Of a stretch of 64,000 nucleotides of DNA, positions 37,014 to 48,198 are shown one piece after another. A program made the position numbers and the translations under genes. The stretch is from Fusarium oxysporum f. sp. lycopersici 4287 (taxonomy: Eukaryota; Ascomycota; Sordariomycetes; Hypocreales; Nectriaceae). The stretch's first letter is position 1, and every line of letters starts with the position of its first letter. Location: assembly GCF_000149955.1 (NCBI RefSeq), contig NC_030992.1:2128978-2192977 (forward strand). Direction: 5' to 3'. A model generated the notes under the pieces. That model was not told the DNA's origin, made no database searches, and saw only the letters and a list, made by a program, of their open reading frames with translations.

Positions 37014-37336
37014 GTCCGTGTATTCAAGCGCTTCGTATATCGAGCATAAATTTCATTCGTCGCCATTCTTCCCTAACAGGAACGATGATATGTGACTTCG
37101 TGAAAATGAATGGTTACCTCTACCTTTAACTACTTAGGTACCTAGGTCACCAACTGATAGCATATAAAGTATGAGTACTAAATCCCGCCGGAGCATTTTC
37201 GGGCTAATCTTTATCCCGGTTGCGCCACTGTTATGGTAGACGGCTTCTGTGAACAACGAGCGACGCTGACGTGAATCTCGGGATTATAAGTTTACCTGGA
37301 GCTACTCGAACTCAATTGCTATTCATCAATGTCACC

Positions 37337-39284
37337 ATGGTCGGTAGAAATCCCAGTCCACCCCGCCGACAACGAGCATGCGCTCCTTGCGCAAGAGTCA
37401 GAGCAAAATGTCACTTCCGGGAAGGGAATCTGGAGAAGCATATTTGCGATAGGTACTATGTCTCTTAGTCCATCTATGATCCCGTAATAGTAACAGAGTA
37501 AGGTGTGAGACTATGAAGAAGGACTGTTTCCCACAGAATACTAGAAGTCTGAGAAGACCTCGCAGAATTAACCACGGTAACGGGTATGATGAATGCGAAC
37601 TTATATGAAACGTAAAGCTGATTACCATGAACATTATAACTTCCGAAGAGCAAGAACAAGTCATTACTATGGGCACAAATAGTTCGCCAGAGTTTACTAT
37701 TTTAAGCCATAGGAACCGGGCACAGCAGCCAGGCCGAGACAGCAATAACAACCAGAAAGAACTGGGATATGACAACTCTGCCAGGAATCCAACCCAGACA
37801 AACGCAAGTTCAGATAGGGGCACTTCACAGCCTCCATTTGGGCTATCATGGCCACAGGCAGCTCAAGTTCTTAGCCTCTTCCACGAAGGATTCACCTCCC
37901 AATTCCCCTTCGTGACAGTCGGGAGTCATCACACTGCAGAATCACTGCACAAAGACAGTCCATTTCTATTTCGTGCTATAATGATTGCCGCTGCACCATT
38001 ACCTGAAGCTGGGGTGGCCAAGGCGAGACGCAACATACTCGCATATCTGAGCTTTAGGGTAATGGTCGAAGAAGACAAGACCTTGGACATACTACAGGGT
38101 GTACTGGTGATTATTGCTTGGTAGGTTCATACAATGGTGGTGGAATTCATGCTGATGATTCATAGGGCGCACAGGTGTCACATCGACAATAGTCAGGTCA
38201 CCAATCTGGCGTATCTTGCTCTTGGCTATGCACATAGCTTGGGTGTTACACAAGACATGTTGTCAGCTCAAACAACCAGCGCAGGAACATCTGACAAAGC
38301 ACAAATGGCAAATTTGTTGGCGGCAATACGAGCTCTTCTCGGACTTTATTGCGTTCTCTCAATGTGAGTCTATCAATAACCCTTGTTTCTTATCTAACAA
38401 AGTCTTCCAGTATGTCAACGAGACAATCACGTCGAAATCCTCTCGACGTACCCTACGTGGAGTCCTATCTCAAGATTGTCTCCCAAGCTCAAGCAACACC
38501 ATCTGATCCTTCAATAGAGTATATCGTTCGGTTCGTTCAGATGGGTGAGAGACTTTCAAGAAGCTTTGGCGAGCCACATGAGCGCACGCTGTTAAGCCCA
38601 TATGCTGTGCTTCTCGAAGGAACTGGAAGTCGTTTCCGCAATGACCTGAGTCGTCTAGCAGAGTCAGTCCCCAATGGCAATGTTGAAACATACAGCCAGA
38701 CGTTTGAGCTCTACCGTTTGTATCTCTTAGTGCGTCTCTTTGAGCCAGCAATTATCGTGGCATGCCACCCTGATGAGGGTGTTCCTCAGTTCGTCTATCT
38801 TTTGACATGCTTACGCAACTGTCTTCAGGCAATGCAGTCTTTTTTCGACCTTCTTCTTGACTCGCCCGTTGATCTGCTATTGCGTCGTTCAATACTTACC
38901 TACGACCAAATTCTCTATGTCATGTTACAAGCTGCAAAGCTACTTCTAGTTGAGATTCCTGACTGGGATACTCGGTCTGTTCGACAGACGCTGGATCTCA
39001 CCAATGTACTAGATCAGATGGTATCACGTTATGAAGAAGCAGAACGATTGCGCAGGGCAGCGGTGGAACAATTCGTCTTTTCAGCACTCGAGGAAGAATC
39101 CACGAATGAGATGACTAGTACATCAAAACTGGTAAAGGAAATACGTTGGCTAAAATACTGGCTCGAGTCCAGATTTCAGGGGTCATCGGGAGAAGTTGAG
39201 GAAGATACATACCAGGGTGCATTGAAACCGTCCTGGTCTCTGGGACTCTTGGAAGAAATGCCATGGAAGATTGGAAACATCTGA
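37337..39284 (+). CDS. Zn2Cys6 fungal transcription factor
   Basis: Binuclear zinc-cluster regulator, visible only after splicing. Five exons fit: 37337-37452, 37503-37576, 37649-38120, 38166-38363 and 38411-39284. They total 1734 nt, or 577 residues, with no stop. The first junction completes the zinc cluster: Cys15, Cys18, Cys25, Cys37, Cys40 and Cys47, spacing C2C6C11C2C6C, with Arg39 split by the intron. Residues from about 110 on carry the fungal transcription-factor middle homology region, including FHEGFTSQFPFV, VIIAW/AHRCHIDNSQ across intron 3, and YLALGYAHSLG. This layout resembles the Leu3/War1-like branch. The neighbour at the 3' side is convergent, so no obvious target cluster is adjacent. 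The second intron (37577-37648) is the least certain. Targets are unknown. Confidence 0.82.
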
Positions 39285-39520
39285 TTGAATTTTTCGCTGT
39301 AGTCACCGTTCTTTACCAAAAGCTGGGGTCTGAAGACGTGCATATGAACTCATTAATGCATGAACGAGGGGCGGTTGAAATGAATGTTCGCAATTGCAGG
39401 GTATCATAGTTAATCTCAGGAAAAATAAAATAAAGACACCACCATAACTCCTAGAAAATGCCAAAATCGTCGCCCATATCTTACAATCGTGACAAAATGT
39501 CCCGTAACACCACGACCCTA

Positions 39521-40795
39521 TCACTCATCGTCATTAGAGAAAGAAATCTCAGATTTGTCAATATAATAGCCCTCGAGAGTATCTTCTCCAGAGATCTCGG
39601 ACTGCTCATCACTTGACCATGCAAAGCTATCTCCTTCTTCGGACAGCTCAGATTCTTCGACATCATCATCAAAAAGCCCCTTGATGAGCAAGTCCCAACA
39701 ATCAGGATCAGCCATGTCAAGGCCCTCAATTCTAACACGCCACTTATCCAGGATATTGCCCTCTTCATCATATGGCTCTCGTCTCATCCAGCCAGTCCAT
39801 AGAGCAATGATCTTTGAGGCAGTCATAGCGTCGACCTGGAACCACTCCTTATGGCGAATGTTGCAAGCTGGGCATCCTTTTTCTCGCTTCCTTTGGTTCC
39901 AGAGCTGAGCATGTACAATCTTCTCGACCTTGACGTAGTGCTCGGCCGGAAACTCACCGAGCACTTTCGCCTCGTAGCTGCACTGGTATTTCCATTCTCG
40001 CATACGCTTGCTGACATCTTGAGCAAAGCCTATCTTGATATAGGGATGTGCGTCGTGGTAGCTCTCAGAATATGTATAGAGGTAGATGTTGCCTCCATTC
40101 TTTGTCTCCTTTTCCTGCAAGGAGCGAAGCAGAAGCTTCTTCATCGCTTTATTGGTCTCTAGGGCCGAGCGGGGACGGGAGAAGTCTTCGAACTCATGTG
40201 CGGCTTTGGGGCTTTTAGGGGAAGGTGATTTGGGTAGGAAGAGCTTTGGGGACGGTTTTGTTGGAGTGGAAGGGGGTGACTGAGATCTGCGGCGAGGAGT
40301 GGGAGTAGGTTTGAGAGTATTGCTCTTGAGTTGAACCTGTTGTTGCGATGACACAACAGGAGTGGTTGGTGATGCATTGTCTGTTTCTTTCTCGGGTTTG
40401 AGAGTATCTTCCTTGTCTTCTTTTTTGATAAGCACAACTTCAAGGGGCTTAAGGACTTTCTCCCAGTCGGATAAACGAAGAGGACCATCTTTTCGATGGT
40501 AACGCCGACACATGATCAAGTCAGACACTTCTTGGAGTGCGGTCTGAGCAGCAGAAAAGGTTCCATGAATAATTGTTTTCTCCAAGAGACAAGTGATAAG
40601 GGCCGAATTGGCTTGACTGATGTCTTTCCGGCAACGAGCATTCTTCTTCGTAAAAGCATGGCATTTCTTCACGTCAGGATCGATGTCGAGTAGCTCACAG
40701 AGGGAGGCTGTAGTAGCTGGCCAAGCAATCTTGGAAGTGGTAGGGATCATATTGGACAAGTCCAGAAGTCGAGCTTCGTGTGAACTGGGATCGAG
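39521..40795 (-). CDS. T5orf172 (GIY-YIG-like) domain protein, Mug113-like
   Basis: Fungal protein with the T5orf172/DUF1766 domain, a GIY-YIG nuclease relative also found in phage T5 and in fission yeast Mug113; its fungal role is not established. The domain spans about 39700-40120: IYLYTYSE, then YIKIGFAQDVSKRMREW (the Tyr/Lys-Ile-Gly and Arg core), then a Cys pair in GCPACN and KEWFQVD. An N-terminal motif with KCHAFTKKNARCRK resembles a small zinc-binding segment common in this family. The middle is Pro/Ser/Lys-rich and the C-terminus is highly acidic. A clear TTTTTACAG acceptor precedes 40795, so one or more 5' exons probably lie between 40800 and 41000, but I could not fix them. If there are none, the start would be the ATG at 40748-40750. 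Confidence 0.78.
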   Translation of the reverse strand, partial: LDPSSHEARLLDLSNMIPTTSKIAWPATTASLCELLDIDPDVKKCHAFTKKNARCRKDISQANSALITCLLEKTIIHGTFSAAQTALQEVSDLIMCRRYHRKDGPLRLSDWEKVLKPLEVVLIKKEDKEDTLKPEKETDNASPTTPVVSSQQQVQLKSNTLKPTPTPRRRSQSPPSTPTKPSPKLFLPKSPSPKSPKAAHEFEDFSRPRSALETNKAMKKLLLRSLQEKETKNGGNIYLYTYSESYHDAHPYIKIGFAQDVSKRMREWKYQCSYEAKVLGEFPAEHYVKVEKIVHAQLWNQRKREKGCPACNIRHKEWFQVDAMTASKIIALWTGWMRREPYDEEGNILDKWRVRIEGLDMADPDCWDLLIKGLFDDDVEESELSEEGDSFAWSSDEQSEISGEDTLEGYYIDKSEISFSNDDE

Positions 40796-41952
40796 CTGTA
40801 AAAAGAAAAGGCTGGTGATGGTTTCTATGCCAACATGAGGCCTGCAGCGCAGGTAGGATTGACGATATATAACTTGGCGAGGATATATCTAAGCGCCCTT
40901 TGGGGGCAGTGTCTGCGAGGAGGGCCTCCAAGGTTTCTACTACTGCACGATGTGTCTGCCTCACAGACCGTGGTCGTGAAAACAGGCCGGGGAGGACTTC
41001 AGCTGGGTGGAGTCTGAGTAGAAAGACGTTGGATGATATGATGTTCTTCGTGAGAAGAGTTATGATCTATTGTTTTCCTTTACATAGTTCTTTCCGCCTC
41101 TGACAGTCTGATTTACCACCTCACTTACGCACACTCGCTCAATAGCAACGATGTCATTCACTCATGGCAAGAGCATTACTGATATATTGACTTCTGTCTT
41201 GGCCCAAACCATTGCTGAAGCTTCGGCGGGCGGTTAATCCAAAGTCTGAGGGATAAAGAGTCAGCGAGTGTGCCATTCCAAGGTATGTTGGTAGATACTA
41301 GTTTATGCAGTTGGTTCTACATACCCTTGTCTCGAAACCTCTGCGCCCCCTGCGAGTCGTATCATCAAGGGTCACGAGGCATCCGAGGGCGCCTCGAGTC
41401 AAATTCAGTCCTAGCTCTCTCTCTAAAATTGGTGTTTCTCAAATGCGCAATACCATTTATGGGGCATTCTTCAGCGGTACTCAAGATCTCGTACCATCAC
41501 AGCCACGCGGACGGGCCGTTGCGAGTTGTGGGGATAGCTTCCCTAGCATGGCGACACTTCTGCAGAAGCGACCTGGATTGAATCATCAAACCTGTGGTTG
41601 GGTTGGAGGAAGTTGACATGGAAGTGAGTTGTAGATTCTCGGGTAGGAATCACGCTTCTCTAATTGAATCATAGCGATTCGAAGTTGTACTACCTAGATA
41701 TTGGTAGGTGGGTAGGTAGGAGGTAAGTTAAGACGTGATGAGCCAATCAACGAGACTACTAGGTACTCATATAACTGTAATCGGTCTAACAACACCCCGG
41801 TCCTGTCAACCAAGAATATATCTCACGATTGACTCTTAGAAGCACAAAGATAGCTCATCAGTTGAATCGGTCGACGTACTTATCACTACCATTGAAATTG
41901 TATTAGCTGATACTCCCACAAGTTCACAATTTTGATTACAAACACTCTCGTC
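40796..41952. other. Divergent region between T5orf172 and methyltransferase genes
   Basis: May hold a 5' exon of the minus-strand gene near 40800-41000. The rest shows only short open frames on the plus strand and a GGTAGGTGGGTAGGTAGG stretch near 41700. No further gene. Confidence 0.5.
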
Positions 41953-42792
41953 ATGCCTTCGACCGAAAGTCAATCAGATGCCGCTCAGCGCATGTACACT
42001 GAACGAGCAACCAACTACGAGGATTCTTGGCATCCCGACTACAGCAAACGGTTCATGGAACTTGTTCCCATCAAATCCGGCGATCGCGTTCTCGACCTCG
42101 CCTGTGGAACTGGCCTGGAGGCTGTCATTGCAGCAAGGCACGTCGGCGATGAAGGGATTGTCATTGGTGTCGACATAACTGAAGCGATGCTCTCGGAAGC
42201 AAGCAAGAAACTGGATCACGACGAAACATTGTATCGTCGCATTAAACTTGTTCGACACAGCGTCACTGATTTGACCGGTTGTCCAAATGTAGACAGGGAC
42301 AGCTTTGATCTCATTCTATGCTCAAATGCCTTTGTTCTGTTTGAGAATCCAGAGGAAGTTGTCGCCCATTGGCGGGGGTATCTCAAGCCAGGCGGCAGAG
42401 TTGCCATCGACATCACTCATGAGTATAATCTTCGCTCGGGCCTGCTATTAGAGAAAGTCGCTCGCCGATTGGGCATGCCATTCCCCTCCAACCGAAGCTG
42501 GATCAAGTCTAAAGAGTCTTTTAGTGAGATTTTGGAAAGTTGTGGTTTCGTGGTTGAAAAGGTTGAGGCTTTGGAAAAGATTGTTGGACTTGGCTCAACG
42601 TATTTCGGTCTCGACAAGGCAGATGAGCAGTTTGACTACGTTGTCAATGGCCCTCTGACTGCCTCAATTGTAACGGAAGAATTGAGAGTCAAAGGAAGAG
42701 AATATTTCAAGGAAGAGTGGCACAATGCTGCAGTGGATGGCAAGGTTGAGGTATCTGATATTCTCTACGTCTATATCGCCAGGAAGATTTGA
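41953..42792 (+). CDS. Class I SAM-dependent methyltransferase
   Basis: Intronless, 279 residues from the ATG at 41953; the frame opens 21 nt earlier at TTG. The SAM-binding motif I is VLDLACGTGLEA near residue 45. The acidic residue after strand 2 is in GVDIT. Motif post-II is near FDLILCSNAFVLF, and the LKPGGRVAIDI segment is motif III. This is the Methyltransf_11/25 type used for small molecules, including ubiquinone or secondary-metabolite methylation. The substrate cannot be read from sequence. There is no signal peptide or membrane segment. It converges with the HAD-like gene, whose stop codon lies only 34 bp away. Confidence 0.88.
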   Translation: MPSTESQSDAAQRMYTERATNYEDSWHPDYSKRFMELVPIKSGDRVLDLACGTGLEAVIAARHVGDEGIVIGVDITEAMLSEASKKLDHDETLYRRIKLVRHSVTDLTGCPNVDRDSFDLILCSNAFVLFENPEEVVAHWRGYLKPGGRVAIDITHEYNLRSGLLLEKVARRLGMPFPSNRSWIKSKESFSEILESCGFVVEKVEALEKIVGLGSTYFGLDKADEQFDYVVNGPLTASIVTEELRVKGREYFKEEWHNAAVDGKVEVSDILYVYIARKI

Positions 42793-42826
42793 TATACGAG
42801 TGTTCCTGAATATCTTTAAATCTATC

Positions 42827-43800
42827 TCACATTTTCGCCTTGACTTTCTGAGCCTTTGGTTCAACGGGCATCCTTGGATGATCACCAGCGAGCTTCAACC
42901 CAGTCACTCTCTCCAGCTCATCAACAGCCTCGAATGCTCGACCAAGGTTCACCTTGATTGTTTGCAGCCCTTGTCTGCGTGCTTCCTTCAAATTCTCCCC
43001 GATGTCATCGAGAAAAGTTACTTCCTCTGCCTTGATACCAACCTCCCAGCTCAAGCTTTTTCCCCGAGCTGAATGAGCATTGGCTTTCGCGAATTCGTTT
43101 ACTCGGTCGAGAGCAAGCTTATACATGGCCGGATCTGGCTTTCGGATTCCAACATGGGCGGAAGAAATGAAGACATCAAATATCTGCCGCACAGGCTCGT
43201 CAAAGAAATGGTCAAGGTGGAGCTTATGGCCAGGCGGAAAGATGACGGTATTACTCAGAGCTGCGAGAATGAATCGCCCATCCTCCTTCAGCTTTTTCAA
43301 TGCTGGGAACATCCATGGGTCGGGGTTGTTAGAAACCGTCATCATCTCGTTGAAAAGCCATTCTGCATCGACTGAAGGAACTGGAGGGGTTTCCTTTGGG
43401 AGACTGGGATTTTTGCTTTGCTCTCGCTTGTAGAAGGTCTCCCATCTAATGGGATCATGAAGGTCTTGACTGAAACCTCTGAAGAATTCTTCATTCATCT
43501 CGATTTCTCCTTTTTCCAATCGATGCCAGAAGCCATTGGGGGCAGTCCTGGATATTGAATAGTTGACCCACCCTGGAGGGATCCCCAGGCTTAACTCATA
43601 GTCGAGGATTGCTTGGAAAGGGGAAACGACCTGGAGGAGTCAGTAATTATGTATGCGGGATAGATGACTACATGTCTAGAGTCGAGAAGTCCAGAGGATT
43701 GAGAAGCAAAGTGCAATTGGCGGTAAACATCATGTCTTGAATCACTTACACAGACACCCCCTATATCGAACAACAGAACTTTGGGCTTAGACTCTGACAT
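42827..43800 (-). CDS. HAD-superfamily hydrolase, epoxide-hydrolase N-domain/ACAD10-like
   Basis: Haloacid-dehalogenase-fold protein of 284 residues. Exon 1 (43750-43800) encodes the first strand and motif I, LLFDIGGVC. A 119-nt intron (43631-43749, GTAAGT...CTCCAG) leads to exon 2 (42827-43630), and total length divides by three. The nucleophile Asp12 is present; the usual second Asp is Gly (DxG), as in YihX- and ACAD10-like members. Motif II is ALSNT. Lys in GIRKPDPAMY is motif III, and TFLDDIGENLKEAR gives the motif IV acids. An alpha-helical cap lies between motifs I and II. The likely activity is a small-molecule phosphatase, but the substrate is unknown. The tail is Lys-rich. Confidence 0.85.
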
Positions 43801-44215
43801 TATATCCGATTTGACAGATGGGAAGGGCTGGGCTTGTATAAATGTGACCCCAGAGTGAATATAAGAAACTGAAATATGTAAGAACTCAACCATCTAACTA
43901 CTACTCGACATATTCTTGCGATCTTCTATCCCAATAAAGACTCCACCGAGGCTTGGGGTATCCGAGGAGCCTCGGCAGATCCCCCATCTAGGTTGGCGTC
44001 TGGGGGAGACAAGATAAGATAAGTATCCAGGCACGTGACTGATACTCTCGTCCCCAACCCAGGTCCAAACTGGAGCAAATGAAGCTAAGCGATTTCGGGC
44101 GATTAGGGCTATATGAAAATATCCCCCACCATCGAGAATTTACGGCTTATTCCTCTCTCAGCACCAACTTTCCAAACTTCAACACTCAAGTCGTCGTTGA
44201 GCAAATACCGTCAAG
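43801..44215. promoter_or_regulatory. Bidirectional promoter between HAD-like gene and RPL5
   Basis: The 415-bp divergent gap contains a doubled GATA site, GATAAGATAAG, at 44013-44023 and an E-box CACGTG at 44032-44037, about 180 bp before the RPL5 ATG. GATA factors mediate nitrogen control and bHLH factors bind the E-box. A functional role is inferred only from the motif match. Confidence 0.45.
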
Positions 44216-45345
44216 ATGGTAAGTTAAGGCCTATCGCAAGGGAATATCTTCGCCGAAGAACTCCCTTGGTGTTTTTTTTCTTTTACGGCAGAAATGCCAA
44301 TTGCTCTGAAAGAGTCACCGCAAGTTGCTTCGGAAGGAGAAGAGCATCTGAAGCGCAAATTGCTGACTCGGGGATTTTGTGATAGGTTTTCCACAAGTTG
44401 GTGAAGAACAGCGCGTACTACAGGTGAGTTTACACTAGGTTTCTCTCCAACTAGAGAAATTGCTGACAATCTCGTAGCCGCTACCAGACCAAGTACAAGC
44501 GCCGCCAGCAGGGCAAGACCGATTACTACGCCCGAAAGCGCCTCATCACCCAGGCCAAGAACAAGTACAATGCTCCCAAGTACCGCCTGGTCGTCCGCTT
44601 CACCAACAAGGACATCATCTGCCAGATCGTGACCTCTGAGATCTCTGGCGACAAGGTCTTCGTCTCTGCCTACTCGCACGAGCTCAAGGCCTACGGTATC
44701 GAGCACGGTCTCACCAACTGGGCCGCCGCTTACGCTACCGGTCTCCTCATCGCCCGCCGTGCCCTCAAGAAGCTTGGCCTCGACGAGGACTTCACTGGTG
44801 TCGAGGAGGCTGACGGTGAGTTCAAGCTCACTGAGGCCGCCGAGACCGATGATGGCGAGCGCCGCCCCTTCAAGGTCTTCCTCGATGTTGGTCTGAAGCG
44901 AACCTCCACTGGTGCCCGTGTCTTCGGTGCCATGAAGGGCGCCTCTGACGGTGGTATCCTTGTCCCCCACTCCGAGAAGCGATTCCCCGGTTACGACATG
45001 GAGACCAAGGAGCTCGATGCTGACACCCTCCGAAACTACATCTTCGGCGGCCACGTCGCTGAGTACATGGAGACCCTCGCCGACGACGATGAGGAGCGAT
45101 TCCGCAGTCAGTTCCAGAAGTACGTCGACGACGACGTCGAGGCTGAGGGTCTTGAGGACCTCTACACTGAGGCTCACGCCGCCATCCGTGAGGACCCCTT
45201 CAAGAAGGCCGAGAGCGATGCTCCCAAGAAGACCAAGGAGGAGTGGAAGGAGATCTCCAAGAAGTACAAGACCAAGAAGCTCACCAAGGAGGAGAAGGAG
45301 CAGCGCGTACAGGAGCGTATCCAGGAGCTTCTCCAGCAGGAGTAA
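44216..45345 (+). CDS. RPL5: 60S ribosomal protein L5 (uL18)
   Basis: Component of the large ribosomal subunit that binds 5S rRNA and enters the ribosome as part of the 5S RNP. The coding exons are 44216-44218 (the ATG alone), 44386-44423 and 44478-45345. The introns are 167 nt (GTAAGT...GATAG) and 54 nt (GTGAGT...CGTAG), for 302 residues. The sequence is very close to yeast Rpl5: RRRQGKTDYYARKRL, KYRLVVRFTNKDIICQI, YSHELKAYGI, GLTNWAAAYATGLLIARR, GARVFGAMKGASDGG, and the basic C-terminal helix. Codon use is strongly biased to C-ending codons, unlike its neighbours, as expected for a highly expressed gene. The assignment is certain; the start relies on the spliced MVFHK N-terminus. Confidence 0.97.
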
Positions 45346-46543
45346 AAAGTTGCTTTATCTCATCAGGTCATGGGCATTTGAGGATTGTTAACCTTGGCAT
45401 TGGGTTTGGAGTTTCGAGGAAAGGAAAGGTCCGTAAACAGGATCACATGAATGAATTACCAAAAAGATACCTTCCAGCCAAATTCCATAGTTGTGGTGAA
45501 CGGGCATCTCATTACTCCAACTGTTTAATGCTTGCCATGCGTAGTCCTTGTGTTTTATGTGTGCGCGTGTGTGCGAAAATCGAGAGGAACCCTTACCCTT
45601 GGCGGGCCTAGCGTGGCAGCTGCAGGATTAGTGTGAGTCTTATTTTCAGGGCTGAATCTTGGCCATGAACCTCAGCACTCCGATCCAGTTGAGAGGGCTC
45701 TTGTGGTTATACGACATGGTCAGCACTTGATATGACTGTCAGCAATTGGCGTTATTGCGTATCACTTGGTACCATTGACAGAATTGACAACCGAAGAAGA
45801 TAATGGAACCCATCCGATTTCCGTATAATAATCTTGTGAAGTTCCGAAGTTAATGTCTAATAGAGTTGATACCGGTAAGCCGTTGGCAGTATTAGGTTCC
45901 TTCCGGATATCTCGGATTTCCTATATGTATAATATCGCACTTATTGAGGTATACGGAATTTGATTCTGAAGAAAACTAGACTGACTGACTGCTCGATTGC
46001 TCGGAAAAGAGCCCAAATTCAGAGATGTCTGTTCGGAAATGGTCATGATGTGGTAAATACACTAGATCCGGCCATGCTGGTTGAGATTCAATAACAGCGG
46101 ACTGAGCATTATTTCGAGAGTCATCTCCCCTCCTCGTGAATGGCAAATTTGGGGCCCGCCTTTCGCTCTCGGAGAAGGTCATGATTCCGCGGCCGAGAGC
46201 ATCATTCAGTCTATTCCAGTCTGTGCGATTAGTGACGATTTTGGTCAATGTGGCGCGTGCTGAGTGTGTGAGAGGGGGTCGGACGTAACGTTATAGAAAC
46301 TCCCGTCGCAGTTGGTGTCGGATCGGATGGACCCGGTGGGTTCCTCAACTGATGCAATCGAGGGAAATGAAGATCGGATATATCCTACGATGTCAACCCT
46401 GCTCTACAGCACAGCAAATGTCTGAAGACGACTGCTGCGTGCGAGGAAAAGGGAGACTGGCACACGATGTCTAAAGGGTTGAGTAAACACTTTCGGCACA
46501 GGCCAGGGCATAACTCGGCATCTCTGAATATAATTTCCTTCCC

Positions 46544-46567
46544 TTTTTTTTTTTTTTTTTTTTTTTT
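46544..46567. repeat. Poly-T tract (24 T)
   Basis: Twenty-four consecutive T in intergenic DNA. Confidence 0.95.
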
Positions 46568-48053
46568 GGACTGATGCCTATTTCTTGACTCCCTTGAAAG
46601 ATGTTGTGCGACCAAGAACTCTAATGACATCGTTTGCCAAGTAATGGAGGGCCCAGTACTGCAGGAGACTCGAATCTCAGGGCACAACCGACCTGACTAG
46701 GTACCTCCTAGGCAATGAAATATGACGCCGGATTTTCGGACTCTGGAACAAAGCTCATCATAACCAATTCTGGTAACGCCTGTTGCAGGAATTGAGTGGT
46801 TGTGAGAGAGGGGTGACGTCTTTTGTTTGCTCTTTTGCTCATGATGGGCTGAGCCGAAGGTTGCATGCAATGAACAAGGGTTTATCTTGACCTCGTGCAA
46901 CGACTATCATGAATCAATTCAATCATTATTCCGCTGAGGATTTATACAGCAGTTGGACCAGAGTATAATACTCAACTTGCTCAGTTAGCTGGCAGGCTCA
47001 GAGCCCGCTTACACCCACATGGATCCCTACATCATTGAAATAACCGCGCTCTGCACTGACGTCCATTTTGATACTAAACTTCCGTGCCCGGGTTAGAGGG
47101 CCCCGATACAACCGGGGGTACGGTCGGCTCGGTACATGCGGGCGGGTAGGGGAATGAGAGGTAAGGTAAAGGTACATGTACCGATACAAACAAATTACCC
47201 TTACGATTGCTTCCTGGGCTGTTGAACTCAATGCCTCCTTTACCCGTTACAAGGCGTGGCGATGAGGCGATGTTCATCTCATTGTATCCCTGAGTGAGAC
47301 TCGAGATTCAGCTCGAGACAGAGCGCGCTATTCAGCGTCACTTGTATCATAGGACCTCCATGTATTATGGGCATTACAAATTTCGTCGGACCCTGAATTG
47401 CAAGTGACTTGGCTGTCATCCGTAGGCGAAGTAGTCTTGATCAGCAAACAGGGTTCGGGCTTTTGCCTCTTGGTCAGCAGCATAGTAATAAGACTAACTC
47501 AGATGAAATGTCTTTTGCCTCACCGACCGCCGCCGCCTTGTATTGTTTCAAACAACTTACCTACTAACCTACCTTATGCTATTGCACTGGACTGTGCCTT
47601 ATTTCAACTGCTCGTGACAAACCCCTACCCCGCTATTGGACTGGATGTTGTCATAATTCTCCCCCGACATTTCCACTTTGTATGGAGATACAACACAACA
47701 CAACATATTCATCACTTGCTCCCATTTCTATCTCAATCTCCTCTTTCATCCTCCGTCGTCATTGCTCCAAATCCAGGTCGAGACCACCCTCGTGCATAGT
47801 CCAGACCAAGCCAACCTTAGCAGGTACCTCTCGGAAGCCCACATAAAGTACATGTACTTTGCGAACCGCTACCGGTACTCTACTGTATTTGACTACCATA
47901 GTCTAGCTCTTAACTATACCTCATTCAGCCCGTCTCCAGGATTCGCTAGCCATCCATACCTTACCTTTACTCCGGGCTAGAGCCATCGATGGCATCCATC
48001 CCAACACTACCACCTCACTAATCACTATCTCTCTGGTCGATTCTCTCCTCTTT

Positions 48054-48079
48054 CATTACTCATTACTCATTACTCATTC
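48054..48079. repeat. CATTACT heptanucleotide tandem repeat
   Basis: Three perfect CATTACT units and a partial fourth, about 120 bp before the Mhp1-like start codon. Confidence 0.85.
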
Positions 48080-48198
48080 ACCCTTCACCCGTCACCTCCT
48101 CCAGTTCGGCTTTTATAAACACTGTTAAAACTTGTATAAGTTCTCATCATCATTATCTCGTTCACATCTTCGACAGCCGTCTCGGCTCCCCTCCCACT

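Larger units (their letters stand above)
36746..37336. other. MIZ 3' region with homopolymers, and Zn2Cys6 promoter
   Basis: Holds 16 G, 29 T and a TA dinucleotide run within 265 bp, then a CTTAGGTACCTAGG palindromic element at 37133-37147. No gene. Confidence 0.8.
45346..48198. other. 2.85 kb intergenic region
   Basis: No gene supported; the longest open frame is 134 codons. It contains a 24-T run, a CTAGGTACCTCCTAGG element at 46697-46712, and CATTACT heptamer repeats close to the following gene. The last 500 bp are pyrimidine-rich and are probably the leader of the Mhp1-like gene. Confidence 0.55.

Noticed and set aside
44219..44385. Intronic snoRNA in RPL5 intron 1
   Set aside because: Several CTGA strings but no TGATGA C box near the 5' end and no terminal stem.
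44224..45177. 318-codon ORF antisense to RPL5
   Set aside because: An artefact of strong C-ending codon bias in a highly expressed gene; yields only Leu/Val/Gly-rich low complexity.
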